Positions 12,420 to 25,829 are shown, counted from the stretch's first letter. The stretch: DNA of 64,000 bases from Tetrahymena thermophila SB210 (GCF_000189635.1 NW_002476434.1:1364001-1428000); one strand, 5' to 3'. A program made the numbers and translations. The notes: a model not told the origin generated them from the letters alone.

Positions 12420-14400
12420 TCATAATATTTGAACATTTGTGTGTGGTTGTTTTACTTAATAAATTTGCAATGTAAAAGGTGAAAATGGAAACTTATTTTA
12501 AAAATTATCTAATTAAAATGATATTTTAATTCTTATGAGATAAAAATTAATATCTCTATTTTCGATTTATTGATATCAAGCTAGGCATATCTTATGAGTT
12601 TTATTATTTTCAACTATAAATGAGAGTAAAATACTGATTTGTTATTGGAGTTTGTGTAAAACTAATTAATTTACAATTTTAATAATAATTTATCAGATTT
12701 GTTTTGATTTTTATAATAATTAGAAAGCTTCAGGATTTATAAAAACTCCTAACAAAAGATAGAAAAATTAGTTATTAAATAAATTTAAATATCAAATAGA
12801 AATTTCTCCAATGCTAATTACTTTCTATTCAGATCATTATTTTATATTCTATCTAAAATATTAAAAATTATATTTTATATTTTGAAAATAATCAATTAAC
12901 TTTGATTATTAAAATTAATTATAGCTTTAAGATAATGTTATAAAGACTTTTATAGATATAAAATTTTATTATTTATAGTGTAGAATAATTAAAAATATAC
13001 TAATTACTTTCAATTATAAGATCAAGAATTTGAAATAAAGAATTTTTACTAAATTTAGATAAAATTATTTTGAAGTTAATGATAGAAGAAGATTAAAAAG
13101 CATTTTTCTCAAAAATTGAAAATTTAATTAGATAGATAGTGTGTGTTTGTAAAAGAATCTAATTATTTTCATCTAAAATATGAAATAAGCATAATTTCTT
13201 GCTATTAAAAATTAATCAGCTGCAATACAATTTAAATTATTTAAAGCTTTTGCAAAATCTTAATTTATTTACACTCCTTGTTTTCAGATTAGTGATAATC
13301 GATTATTAGAGTGATCAACCAAATTTTGGTATACTTAGTCTATACATATTTTGAATAATTACTAATTAAAAATATGAATTTGGATTATTAGTTATATTAT
13401 AAAAGAATATACAAAGAAAGGTTTGAAATATTAACAATATAAATCAACCAGATGCTTATTTCCTTTTGATTTAGGATTTTCAAAATAATAAAATTTATAT
13501 TTAACCAGCGCGATCATATAAGAACTAAGTGCTTTTCATTTTACTCTTTAATATTTATTATTGTCTTTCTTTTAGGCTAAGAAGTTAAGAATTTTTCTTT
13601 CTTTTTTTACAAATTGAAATTAAAGGATGGATTACGTTTAAAAAATTACATCCCAAATTATTTCGAAAATCTTGCCAAAAACTTTTATATGACTTATTAA
13701 TTTTTAATAATTTAAAAAATAAATTAATCATTTACTTTGATTGATAAATTCAATCTATAAATATCATTTAAATTACTAATAATAATCGTAATAAAAATGA
13801 TAAATAATAATAATATCTAAGTAAATATTTTATACTTTGTATTTTCAAAAACTATTTGAATAAATTATATTTAAAAAACTATAAATTTCTTCTTTGAAAT
13901 AAACTAAAACAAAATTAAATTATTTAAGGTAAACAGTTAATTTACTTATATACATACGTCAATTTAATTAAAAAAGAAAAAAGCTGATTCAATTATTTTG
14001 ATAGAAAATTTCAGATTCTCATAATTTTAAAATGCAATTATTTAAATAAATTTGAGTGATATTTTTCAGTCCAAGTTTCTCAATCAAAAGAATTGTATTT
14101 TATTTCAAAAATTAAAAAATCTAGATTATATTTTATGTTGACCTAAAGGCAATTAATATTCAATAAATAATTCTTTAAGAATTAAAATACTTTGATTTTC
14201 TATAAAATACTAAAAGCTTATTTAGATTAAGAAGTTAAGGAAGACATATACAACTTTTAAAAGATTCAATTTGATTAATAGAAATCAAAAAGTATAAATA
14301 CAACCAAAGAAATTTAGATTAATTTAAATATGTTAACTTGAAGCATAATAACAAACATTAATTACAATTATCGCTACTGTTTTAAAATAATGTTTTATTC
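12420..14400. repeat. Duplicated block alpha, copy III (spacer)
   Basis: Third copy of the block at 901-3915, beginning with TTTACTTAATAAATTTGCAATG near 12449 (compare 1067 and 19747). It continues through TTTATCAGATTTGTTTTGAT near 12690, AAAGGATGGATTACGT near 13622 and GTAAACAGTTAATTTACTTA near 13930 with CATACGTCAA after it. It is shorter than the others, having lost part of the segment between the GGATGGATTACG and GTAAACAG landmarks. No gene is seen. Confidence 0.65.
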
Positions 14401-14460
14401 AGATTAAATATATTTCCTAATTTAAATCAATGCTAATAAATATTTATATATATTATATAG

Positions 14461-14525
14461 CACTTCCTGGCTTAAAATCTTTGTGGTAGCTCTACCGCTA
14501 GAGTAGAAATCTTGTAATTTTACAC
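14461..14525. other. Short G+C-richer patch with a small hairpin
   Basis: An island of near-balanced composition in A+T-rich spacer. It contains CTCTACCGCTAGAG (14490-14503), a 5-bp stem with a CCGC loop. It is not a tRNA that I can fold. It could be a remnant of an RNA gene or of older coding sequence. Confidence 0.3.
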
Positions 14526-14946
14526 AAAAATTTTTAAATATTTTGATGACACACTAATTATTTTTCATTTAATATATATCAAAATATATCAGAAAATAAA
14601 TATTAGTTTAAAGATAATCTTTAATTCAATTATATTGCAAAAGTGATTGATAGTGCTAAAAAACGTTGAGAGATAGCTTATTGGTAAAATAGATAATAAA
14701 AGAAATATAATGGATTAAATGAAAATAATAAATATAAAAAAATGGTCACTTAAATAATATATGAATGAATAATCAGATTTAAATAATAAAATATTAATTA
14801 ATAGATTCGAATAAATTAAGAATAAAAATGGATACTTCATAATTGTTTCAAAGTATTATGATAAAATAATTTAAGTTAAAGTCTAATAAATAAATAAATA
14901 AATATACAAATTAAAAAATAAATTCATTTTAAAAGTTTTTATAATT

Positions 14947-15582
14947 TCATTTTTTTTTCTTATATGTTTTTATTTTTAATGGTTAGTTATTTTCAATGCA
15001 ATTTAGAATAAAGAAAATAAGTCTTTGATGTTCATTTGTATTAGAAACTTTTGATTGTAATAACCATGATTCTGATGAATCAATTAGATAGTCATAAAAT
15101 ATATGCTTTAATTTTTGGCTTTAAACAATACTTTGCAGCTAAAAATTCCACCTATTAGCCTTAATGTTTACTTTCTTAGATACAACTTTTTTTATTTAGG
15201 AAAAGGATATAATGGTGTGTTTACTGTACATTGATTAATATTTTCTAATAGTATTCATATCTTACAATTTTATTAAATACTTTAGAAAGCTTTTTAAGAT
15301 ATTTTTTATCATATTTTATAGTTAGTTATGTTTCATTTTAGAGACTTCAAACTATCCATCAGAAGCATCAGAGTATTAAGCAGATATCTATTATGAATTC
15401 TTAAATTATGAGCAAGAAACTTGTTATTACTATTGAGATACCTCTTTTATACTAATGTTATCGCACATACTACTCCATGAAGACTCCGTATTTAGCTCAT
15501 CCTCAGAAATTTTTTGGGAAACAATATCTAGAAATATGTTTATGACACTATTAAGAGCACTTTGTTTTGGTTAGCTGCTCAT
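14947..15582 (-). CDS. Array family protein 3 (211 aa, unrecognised)
   Basis: Open in the ciliate code from ATG (complement of 15580-15582) to TGA (complement of 14947-14949). It keeps the family frame: NSVINIFLDIV near the N-terminus, a Ser/Gln-rich middle with a run of four Gln, QNMIKNILKSFLKYL, NRWNFQL, HIFYDYL, W, EHQRLI and the KKKK end. The usual SFSEIKK before VSKKVN is replaced here by SFFLNKKV, a local divergence at an otherwise constant site. It is about equally distant from the copy 1/2/4 group and the copy 5 and 7 proteins. Confidence 0.82.
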
Positions 15583-17539
15583 TTTTTATCTAAATTATTA
15601 ATTGTTAATTTGATTTATTTTTTATATTTGTTCTATATTTATTGATTTTTTTAATATGATTAAGAACTATGATAAATCATTACCCTCACTTTTCTAAAAA
15701 TCAACTAATCTTTATTTAAGTAACAAATGATTTCAAACGCATAAACCAAAAATAGCGATAATGCCTTATTTTAAAACTTTAGCTCAAGGTAAGATTTAAT
15801 TATTAAACATCAAAAAATAATAATAAGGTAAAGCCATCAATTTCAGCAAATATCTATCTTTTTTGGATAACTAGAAAATATTTTTAATAATTTAAAATCA
15901 ATTAAATCTTATTATTGATGTTTCAGCAGTTAATGTTTTTGGTAAAAAATATTTTAATCTTATATTCCCTAACCTTAATTAATTACATTTATTTTTAGAA
16001 ATAAAATATGGGATTACTTCGCTGTATTATAAAAGATCACCCAAATAAACACATTTTATAATTACTTAAAGTATTTATGTACCTAAGAGCTAATAAATTT
16101 AAAAAATAAAAAGCTATTTATTATCTAAAAATACAATTCTTTTTGCCAGCAGACATTTATATATTTTAATAAATAAATAATGATTAAACAAACAAACAAA
16201 ACGATAGAGTTTTATTTTGATGATTTAATTTAGTATGCATTTAAAAATGTTAAGAGATCATTTCAAATTTAATACTGGGAGATAGCAACAAAATAACTAT
16301 AGTTTTTTAATTGTTGTGTAATAGTTAGTAAAGTAATTATTATATTAGTATAATCTTTATTGCTTTTACTAGGTGATATTTTGGTGTTGATAATATAATT
16401 TAAGATACAAGTAAAAAAACACAAAAATATGTTTATATTATTAACTTATTTTATAAATAATAATTGTAAAAAATTACTGTGTAAAAATGATTTTGCTTAT
16501 TAAAAGTACCTTTTTTAGCATGAAAAAACTATCATTTTTATAGAGTGGAAATAATATATTTAAAAATCGATTTAGATGAAAATAATTTTTGGAGGATTTA
16601 GGCTTTTTTTAAAGAAAGTAAACCATTTCTTTTTTTATTTTTTTCTTTCAATGAATAAAAATACCAAGTAAAAAACTCTTCTTTGATGTTTTTAGTCATT
16701 GAGGATTTTAAAACTTTTTTTAGATTTCTCAAAACCTCAAAATTATTTCATAGATTAAAGCGAAATTATATAATGAATATTGAATATTGTCAAGAAAGAA
16801 AACAGCAGTAAAGAATAAGGAAAATTATGTATGTGTATTGAGAAATTTATAATTAAATATAAAAAATTATTATTTGCTATTTCAGTCAATTAATTTCACA
16901 GTTAGAAAGAATCTCTTATCCAATTTTATATTTCTTTTGATTGCATTTTCCTAATTTTTTTATCATTTAGTATTGTGATAAATCAATCTTTCTCCCCACT
17001 TTTATTTGAAGATACACAAACTTAATTTTGTATGTGTAAGCAACTGGAGTCACAAAAAAAAGCATAATTTAATTATTTATATGACAAGCATTTACTTCCC
17101 ATGTTTATCTATCACTTATAAACAATCTTATATAAAATTGAAAAAATATGAATAATAAAATCGAATATTATTGAAGCAAAAAAAATAAAATAAATATATA
17201 CTCTTCAGATTATTATTTACAAGTTACTTATAAAAATTTTATAATCTGATCTAACTTTTTAATTGTTTGTTATGATTAGTCAATAACTCACTAAAAAGTA
17301 ATTTATTGTATTTGCAATTAGTTAATTAATTAATTATTTTTGAGCTAATTAATTTATTCTAAGCAAAGATGACTCATAATTAAAGAAAACTTTGAATACT
17401 TTTAATCAAAATATTTTTTGTTTTAGATTGGCTTACTTGAATACTTTTTGCTTCTATTTATGAAGTGCTTGAATCTATATCCTATATTATTAATTTACAT
17501 CAAATAATGTTATTAATTAAAATCTATTATAGAGTATTT
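15583..17539. other. Long A+T-rich spacer
   Basis: No gene in either code is convincing. It contains only A/T runs and short low-complexity tracts. The region does not follow the alpha-block order, so it interrupts the duplicated units. Confidence 0.45.
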
Positions 17540-17990
17540 ATTTTTCATTTTTCTGCCCCCACTATATTTTGATATCAATTGAATACTTGATTTTTTTCAA
17601 TTACTAAGAGAATACTTAAATTATATTTACATTCTTATTTTGTAATTGCTTGTGTGTGTACAAAAATTCATTTGCCCCCACCATATTTTGATATCAAAAT
17701 AATACCTGATAATTAATTAATAAATAATTGAAGGATCTTCAAAGTAAATCAATTTTTTATTTTAAATTACTCATAAAATACTTAAATTGTACATTAGTAT
17801 TTTGTATTTGCATACTAGATATTTGATTATTGATGGATCTTAAAGTAAATCAATTTTCTTTACTCATAAAATACTTAAACCATACATGTATTTTGTAATT
17901 GCATACTTGATAATTGAAAGATCTTAAAAGTAAATAAATTTTATATTTTAAATTACTAATAGAATACTTTATATATACATTATCTTTTTA
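17540..17990. repeat. Degenerate tandem repeat with CCCCCAC boxes
   Basis: TGCCCCCAC followed by ATATTTTGATATCAA occurs at 17554 and again at 17673 (119 bp apart). After that a related unit recurs at shorter spacing without the C-run: GG/AGATCTT.AAAGTAAAT.AATTTT at about 17732, 17835 and 17917, each followed by ATTACT..(T)AGAATACTT or ATAAAATACTTAAA. It is an imperfect tandem array, not coding. Confidence 0.7.
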
Positions 17991-18255
17991 TAATTAGTAA
18001 AAACGACTCTAATATTATATATGATTTTCTGTTAGGTTAGCCTTTGAATATATCGCTTTTAAAATTTTCATTTCAATCAAAGTAATAAAGAGTAACTTTT
18101 AAATATAATAAAATATTTTGTATCGATAATACATAAAATATAAACAAAAAATTATAAATACTTTGCCAAAACGATTAAAATCTGAAAATTTATTTAAATC
18201 TTTCTGTTTTACATCAAAGAGTCTTATTTGTTATACTTCATTAGAGTATCATCTT

Positions 18256-18485
18256 TTAGTTATTATTGGTTAATTAGGAATACGTATTACTCACTTAATC
18301 TCAATTAATTGTTCATAATTACTCTGCGGGTAGGGTAGGGATATTGAAAAAGAATTTTATTTGGCATAATCTTTACTTATTTTAGCTCACCCATTCATAA
18401 TTTTGGTAAGGATATGGTTTAGGAATAACATTCCTAGCTAACTATGGCCTAATTAACTGAGCTGAAATAAATAAATAATAACTAA
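18256..18485. mobile_element. Small element with terminal inverted repeats (tentative)
   Basis: TTAGTTATTATT then GGTTAATTAGG at the left (18256-18278) is mirrored at the right by CCTAATTAAC (18448-18457) and AATAATAACTAA (ending 18485), giving two-part inverted ends. The ~230 bp between and including them is less A+T-rich than its surroundings and holds GGGTAGGGTAGGGAT (18329-18343). It has no ORF of note. It could be a MITE-like element, a structured RNA or chance. No clear target-site duplication was seen. Confidence 0.35.
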
Positions 18486-19724
18486 GTCAAAATATTTTCA
18501 AAATTTAAGAAATTAGGAAATAATTTTTCTAAAAATGAATAGAAATTAGCTTTATTATCCTATTAAATAAAAGCAAATAAAATATTTTTTAATAATTAAA
18601 TTCATTAAATATATTCAAAAAATTAATTTAAAGTTCAATATTAATGATAATAGTCTTAAAAAGAATAAAGGGAAAACTATTTTGATATTCTTATCAATTT
18701 TGCTTATTCCCCTCTCTACTCTTGCTACTATTGTAAACAGTATATAGTTGAAATCCATTTTTGCATGTTGGAAATATTTAGCAAGAAGTATTTAAAATAA
18801 TATTTATTATTTCTGAACTTATAATTGAGATGTGAGTTTTTTAAAATATTGAATTTACAAAAAGATAAAAATGACCATCAATATGTTAAAAAATAATTAA
18901 CACTTTAGCCAAAGAGTGCCAAAGCAGATATAGTTAGCATTCTGCTTCTTTAGAGCATAAATATTAATACTTAGAAAGGAAGAAGGAGATGAACTTAAAT
19001 ATTATTTACTGTTTTTACTATTGCTTTATCAAGATTAATAAAATATCTTTATGTATACAAGCAAAATGATGTTCTAAATATGTTTAAAGAGTACTAAACC
19101 TGAAATAAAATGTATTTATTTTACTAATAAACTTGCCAAAACATATTTTCGAACATATCAGTTAAATTAAGTGTAAAGTATTATAATTTTTGACTACACT
19201 TTTTTTATAGTTATGTAACTTATCATAATATAAATAAATGGTTGTTGAGTTGCAAATCTAAAAAAAAAAGCCTAAAATATTTATTAATAAATGATGATAA
19301 ATACTATTTGGTTTAAATATCACTTAATTTTTTCAATTTACAAGTAATAACCTGTTATATTTATATGATATAATATTACAAAAAAGATACTTCTACTTTT
19401 ATTCTTTCAATTTCTACTAAAAAGAAACAAACAAATTTATATTAATCTTATTTAATATATATTTAAGTCTTAAACGAGCATTTAATTATACTCAGGAGTG
19501 AACCTTATTTTTATGGTTAGTAACAAACATTATAGGGAGGGGATGAGTAATGGTATACCCTTCCTCTGTAAAAAATACTGAAAATTTCCTCTAACAAGGC
19601 TTAAAACGAATAAGGTATAGAAAAGTTTTTAGAATGGTTTTCTCATTAATATCCTATTCTTTTTAATTAAATTGATAGATCAAATGGTAGATTTAGAGGA
19701 AAAAAGAAAATTAAAAATTGAATT
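18486..19724. other. A+T-rich spacer
   Basis: Nothing recognisable. The patch GGTTAGTAACAAACATTATAG to CCTTCCTCTG near 19516-19567 is slightly less A+T-rich but has no ORF. Confidence 0.4.
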
Positions 19725-22520
19725 CATTTGAATATTTGTGGTTTTTTTACTCAATAAATTTACAATGTAAATGGTGAATTGGCAAATTTATTTTAATAGT
19801 TCACTTATTAAAATGATTATTTTAATTCTTATGAAATAAATTTATTATATGACTTTTAATCGCTTGCAAGTAGACTAAGTATCTCTTCTTAGAGTACTAA
19901 ATTTCAATTCTAAGTCTCTATTGAAATCAGAGAAAGATATGTTGTTTGTTATTGTAGTTTGTGTAAAGCTAATTAATTTAATTTTTTAGTAATAATTTAT
20001 CAGATTATTTGATAATAATAATAGCCAGAAAATTTTTAAAAATTTATCAAAATTCATAACAAAAGATAGAAAAAATTCATTTTTAAATATATTAAAAATA
20101 TCATAATAAAATTTCAAATAGACTAATTGTAAATCAGGAAATTATTTCAATAGCGAGTTTTAAATATTATTTAATTTATTATCCTTAAGTACTAAAACTA
20201 ACTATAACTCTGAGAAAGCGTTATCGCAAGTAAGTTTTTATGGATCAAAGATATTTATTTAAAGCATCTAATTATTAAAAATATAATGATCAAGAATTGT
20301 AATCTAAAAATTTTTACTGAATTTAAATAAAATTATTATATATTTTTTCAAAAAATTGAGAGAAAACTAAAAAAAATTTAAGAAGGATATAAAATTCAAC
20401 TTAGAAACTAGCTAACTATTTTATAAATTGAGTTTCAAATCCCATAAAAAGACAAAAAATGAGACAATCATTTACTTATCATCAAGCTCGTCTATATTTA
20501 AATTAGATAAATAAACAAAAATAGCTTTAAAGCTGCTAATATAGCAAGTAATAACTTTATCACCTGTATATTATTTGTTTTTGCAATGCAAAAAGTAATT
20601 AAATTTTGATAAAGTAAGTTAATTAATTATTTTCATCTAAAATACAAAAAAAAATTTACAATGTATGAAAAAATAATCAGCTGCAATAAAATTGAAATTT
20701 TTTTTACTTTTGTAATTTCTTAATTAATTTACATTCTTTAATATCAGATAAGGGATTAATTAATTATTCCTTATTAGAGTGGTTAACCAAATTTTGGTAT
20801 ATTTGCTAATAAATATTATAAGTAATATAATATGATGTATAATATTCTCTTTAGTTAGTTTGACTGTATTTTTAAACAGCAATAATAATAGCTATTAATT
20901 ATTAAAGCGCATCGTTATTATTTTTTATATCTCTCTTTCACCTGAATAACAATACTACCTAAATAATTTTTTTTGATACAAAATGAATAGCAATATAAAT
21001 TGATACGTACATGATCATTATTATAAAAGAATAAACTATGACAAATGTGTAATATAAACTATATAAATCAACCAATGCTCGTTTCTCTTAGATTTAAGAT
21101 TTAAAAAGTAGGAAGTTTATACTTTACCACAACATTAATGGAAATAACTAAGTGTTTCTTTTTGACTCTTTAATTACAAAGATTATTTAAATTGATTATT
21201 TTCTATTTTCAAGAAAACGAAGATTAAAATCTTCTCTTTTTTTTCACAACTTGATTATTAAGGGTGAATTATGTTTAAAATATAACTAAAATAATGTTCA
21301 CAATTTATTCTTGCCAAAAATTTTACAAAGATGCATTATTTTTTCATGGTTTTAAGAATTCAAATTCATTAATGATTTGGTTTTTTGATTGAAAATTTCA
21401 ATCAACAGAAACCTTTTAAATTTTAGCTGACAATAATCTTTTATTTTACAACTTTAGAAACTATTACAGCATGTTTTAAGTAAAAAAATAGTTATTCCTA
21501 TTATTAGAAATGAGCTCTGCCCTAGTATCAATTTGATAAAATAAAAGATACATTTTTGCAGTTCTACAATATATGTTTTTTTTCATCAAAATTTTAAATA
21601 GAAACAATGGTCAAATTTTTAAAAGATTTTCATGTAAATTTTAATTATTTAAATTTTATTTGTTATAGAATCAACATATAAGAATAAAACATGAGCAAAT
21701 TTAAATTTAATTTGCTAAAACATTAAAATGGTGGTTTTAAATGATTTAAAAATATTTTATTTTCTTGTTAATCACTTAAAATTTTCATCGTTATTAATGA
21801 TAGATTAAGCCATTTCTTTTCAATTTTAAAAAGTCTTAGAAAAGTGTAATAAGTGTGGGAAAAATAATCAAGTGTTTATTTATATTAAATATTAATTTAA
21901 ATTGACCTAATAAATAGTCAAAATGAATTTTCTTTTTTGTGCACGAATCAAATTTAAATTATTTAAGGTAAACAGTTAATTGACATACGTCAACAGAATA
22001 AAAACATATTATATTTAAAAAAGCTGACTCAATTATATGGGTAAATAATTTCTGATTTTTTACATTATTTTACAGTGTAATTATTTAAATAAATATGAAT
22101 GAAATTTTTAAGAACATATCTCTAAAGTAAAAGAATTGTATTTTGTTTCAAAAATTAAAAAAGCTACCAAAATTTATTAAAGTATTTATGTAGGTCTAAA
22201 AAATATATTCGCTAAGATCAATCTTACCGATTTAAAATACTATGATTTATACCAAGTTGCCAAAACATATTTTAATTAAGAGGTTAAGCAAGCAAGAAAT
22301 ATATTTTTTAAAAGATTCAATTTAATTAATAGAAATCAAAGAATTTAAATAAAGACAACTAACAGAATTTTGATTTATTTAAAGGTAAAAAACAATGAGT
22401 TTGAATACGAAGATAAATGAAATATAAAATCTTACTATTTAAATTGTTAATCTTTGTTTTGAGAAAAAGTTTTATTTAGATTAAATATATTTATTAAAAC
22501 TAATTAGAATTAATACGACT
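19725..22520. repeat. Duplicated block alpha, copy IV (spacer)
   Basis: Fourth copy of the block at 901-3915. It shows TTTATCAGATTATTTGATAA near 19997, AATGTATGAAAAAATAATCAG near 20660, GTAAACAGTTAATTGACATA near 21969 with CGTCAACAGAATAAAAACAT after it, and GCTGACTCAATTAT near 22023. It resembles copy II more than copies I and III in the GTAAACAG section. No gene is seen. Confidence 0.7.
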
Positions 22521-22638
22521 GTATAAAATATAAATAATAATTTAAACGAATTTGTTCAAAATAACACTCTCAGAATTGTTTTATATATATTATTTTGGTT
22601 TTTATATTAATAGTTAGCAAATAATATTCAATGAAATA

Positions 22639-23280
22639 TCATTTTTTTTTCTTATATGTTTTTATGTCTAATGGTTTGTTATTTTCTATGCAATTTAAAA
22701 TAATATCAATTAGTTTCTGATGTTCATCTAAATTAAACACTTTAGATTTTTAAAGCCATAATTAGGAGTAATTTATTAGATAATCATAAAATATAAGCTT
22801 TAGACTTTAGTTTTATAGAAGACTTCTAAGATTAAAATTCCATCTATTCGCTTTGGCGTTCACTTTTTTTGACACAGCTTATTTAATTTCAGAAAAAGGC
22901 TTATTGCTTTGTTTGAAATATATTTACTAATATTTTTTTTTCGTGTTTGAGTCTTATAATTTTATTAAGTAGCTGAGAAAGCTCTTTAAAATGTTTTTTA
23001 TTATGTTTTATTATTGATTTTATTTCAATTTAGAGTCAATCCTTCCTTCAAAATAATCATAATCTTCAGATTATTTAGTAGATTCTTAATAGCTCTGCAA
23101 TAATTCAAAGCAAGAACTCTACTATTTTTAAAAAATTAACTCATTTTAAAAACATCTATCGCATTCATAGTTAGATGAAGATTCTGTATTTAGTTCATTT
23201 TATGGAATTTATTGAGCAACTACATCAAGAAATAAGTTAACAATGCAATTTAGAGCGTTATTATTTTGTTAAGGATTCAT
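22639..23280 (-). CDS. Array family protein 4 (213 aa, unrecognised)
   Basis: Complete open frame in the ciliate code, ATG at complement of 23278-23280, TGA at complement of 22639-22641. It is the third member of the closely related 1/2/4 group: start MNPQQNNNALN, then NLFLDVVAQQIPQNELNTES, SEDYDYFEGRID, KNILKSFLSYLIKLQD, NRWNFNL, LIFYDYLINYS, EHQKLIDIIL, end TYKKKK. One residue of the usual N-Q-P-L near the end is missing (NKPL). No stop or frameshift was found over the whole length. Confidence 0.85.
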
Positions 23281-23570
23281 ATACTTTTTTTAAGTATAAT
23301 ATATAAAGTAATTTTAATGATTTTTTTCTTTTTACATATCAAGATTTCTTTTAATGTCTCACAAATTATGCTCTGACAAATTTCTTTTTTTTATGAAGCA
23401 ACTAAAAATAATATTTATTGGAGAAAGAGTTATTAAAATTTTAGCCAGTGATTGTGATAATACATCATTCGAAGGTATATTACGACAATATCTAACAGTT
23501 ATTGCTTATAGGAAATTATATCAATTTTTCTTCAATATCTTGTAAAATTGAAAATGTCTAACACCAAAAA
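23281..23570 (-). promoter_or_regulatory. Conserved 5' flank of array gene 4
   Basis: Third copy of the shared 5' flank: TTTTTTTAAGTATAATAT just before the start, ATGAAGCAACTAAA near 23393, TTTTAGCCAGTGATTGTGAT near 23438, CATCATTC near 23464 and TACGACAATATC near 23481. Function is inferred from position and conservation only. Confidence 0.35.
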
Positions 23571-24059
23571 ATATAATTTTAAATAATATTTTTTCTATGA
23601 TAATTTATATCGATAAAAAAATGTTTAATTTAAATTTCTATTGTTTATATATGTTTACAAATGTAATATTTTAAGTTTTTTATTATATATTAGATATAAT
23701 TTATTGATGAAATTTTCTAGTAATTAAAATTTTAATATACATTTAGACACTATATTTGTTTAAATATAACAATTATTTTACTAAGCAAATTCTCTAGTTG
23801 TTTTTAATTAAATAAATGAGAAATTAAATTCAGCGAAGAAAATCTATCACTGAAAATTAATAATTAATAATTGATGAAAGAATATTATTTAATGAATTAA
23901 AAAGCTTTTTACATTTTTCCAATTATCATTTAAATAAAAAGAAAATGCTTATTCTTCAAATCATGCTCTTCTAGTTTACCTATGGAATTTCTAAATGATT
24001 AGTGTTAATTTTAGAAAAAAGACCTTCTTTTTAGATATTTGAATTAACTGATCTATATA
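23571..24059. other. A+T-rich spacer
   Basis: No gene. It is the diverged continuation of the shared upstream flank. Confidence 0.4.
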
Positions 24060-25480
24060 GTTTTAGGATAAAAAATTCTTACATATTCAAATACTTTTTG
24101 ACCAGTTTTTGAAATAAATTGATAACTATTTAAAAATTTAGATAATAAAATTAATTGTTTATATCAAATTATAATTAAGATAACTTAGAGACTGAATGGA
24201 GGGGAGAAGTTAAAAAATTGAGGTGTAAAATTAGTATTTTATTTTTAAATTTATCAAGATTATCTTTGTTAACTTCTTTTATCTTACATAGAATAAATAA
24301 CTTTCACTATCACTTTAATAATTTGTTTAAAATGAATTTATATTTTAAAATTAATACTCTCATTCAAATAATCTTTTGAAGTTTAATTTTTATTATAATT
24401 TTTAAATCTTTTAAATAAATTTCCATAATTTAACAATAAATTTAAATATTTAGAGGTGATTTACTAAATTCAATGTATAATAATTACAGTAAATAAATAA
24501 ATATTTGCAAAAAATTTACTTGAATTATAAATCTAATTCAAATTATTTAAGAAAAGCTCACAATAAAAGTAATTAATTATCAAAATTTCTTTACCATAGT
24601 AGTTTTGCATATTTTAGGAAGTAACAAATATCTTTCTGTTAAAAATTTAAAATTAAAAACATTTTTCAATATTTTTTAAATATTTTTTAATTAATTTTCA
24701 AAGCTTTGTTAAATTTCATTCAAAAGAAAAAATAATTGTATTTATTTAAACCTAAATAATAAAAATTCTTCTTTCGCTAAAATGTATTGCAATATTTAAT
24801 TTTTCCAGATTTTTCTATTTTACACCTTTTTCGATTCTTCTTTCAAATTTCGAGTAGCATTTTCAAGCAGAAGGATCGTGGGGATTTAGATCTGCAAATG
24901 AAATTTTTTATTATTAGTGTTAAGATTATTTAATACAATGAAATTTATAAATGAAAAGAATTTTTAAAGTTGATTAACTTTTTTAACTTCTAAGATTGTT
25001 TGTAAATTAAATTTCATCAAAAATTTAAAATAGCTTGATTTCACAAAAAAATTCAAATAGCTTGATTTCATAAAAATTTAGACAATCAATTAGATTTGAT
25101 AGAATTTTTATTGATTAAATATTTATTATTATTTTATTATAAAAATTTTTAATTAAAGCAGTTAACAGTAATTTATTAATGGGGAATTATGATGAAAATT
25201 CAATATTTTCTTTTATATTTCAATATGTGTAAGCATGCAAGCTCAATCAAATAATAGAGAAAATTATAAAGTATCATTTGGTATTTTTGAATGATCCTTA
25301 TTTATTTAATTATTTATAAATATTTATTTATTTTGAAATTTTTTAAATATCAAATAAAGTAGAAGATTTTAGTTAAAGCTTCTTAAAATCATACAAAAAA
25401 TTTAATTACTGATTAACAATATTTATCATCAAATCTCATATAAATAAAAATATGTTTTAGGGGCAGCATAAGCATAGTAA
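24060..25480. repeat. Duplicated segments gamma (copy II) and delta (copy II)
   Basis: About 24060-24580 matches 11015-11600 (GGTGTAAAATTAG near 24220, AATTATTTAAGAAAAGCTC near 24541). About 24600-25480 matches 5390-6270 (AAACCTAAATAATAAAA near 24749, ATTTAGATCTGCAAATGAAA near 24884, GGGGCAGCATAA near 25460). Here the two segments lie side by side, while in the left part they flank different genes. That shows mosaic duplication. Confidence 0.6.
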
Positions 25481-25829
25481 ACCTTTTATGAAGCCCATAA
25501 AACGGGTAAAATTTTAAGTTTAGGTGATCCTATCTATAACTAAAGAGGATCTACAGTAATTGAAAAGAAAGATTTTAGAAGAAGCTAAATAATTTTATAA
25601 CACTCACCCTAAATTTTAGTTTCTATTAAATACCTGCTTTTCTATTTTAAATTAAATAAAGATTAAGATAAATTAGACCTTAATAGCAGAGTAAACCAAA
25701 CTTGAATATTTTTAATGAGTATATAACATTAAATGAGGTATGAAATTGATAAAAAACAAAAACTTTTCCTTATAAATTTGTATAAATAGTTTGTTTATAA
25801 ATATTTCATTTAATTACTAAATTTAAGTA

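Noticed and set aside
18329-18343. GGGTAGGGTAGGG as telomere-like repeat
   Set aside because: Ciliate telomeres of this group are GGGGTT repeats; only two to three imperfect units are present and they are internal.
20420-20445. GTTTCAAATCCC as a tRNA T-arm
   Set aside because: No pairing T-stem, anticodon arm or acceptor stem around it on either strand.
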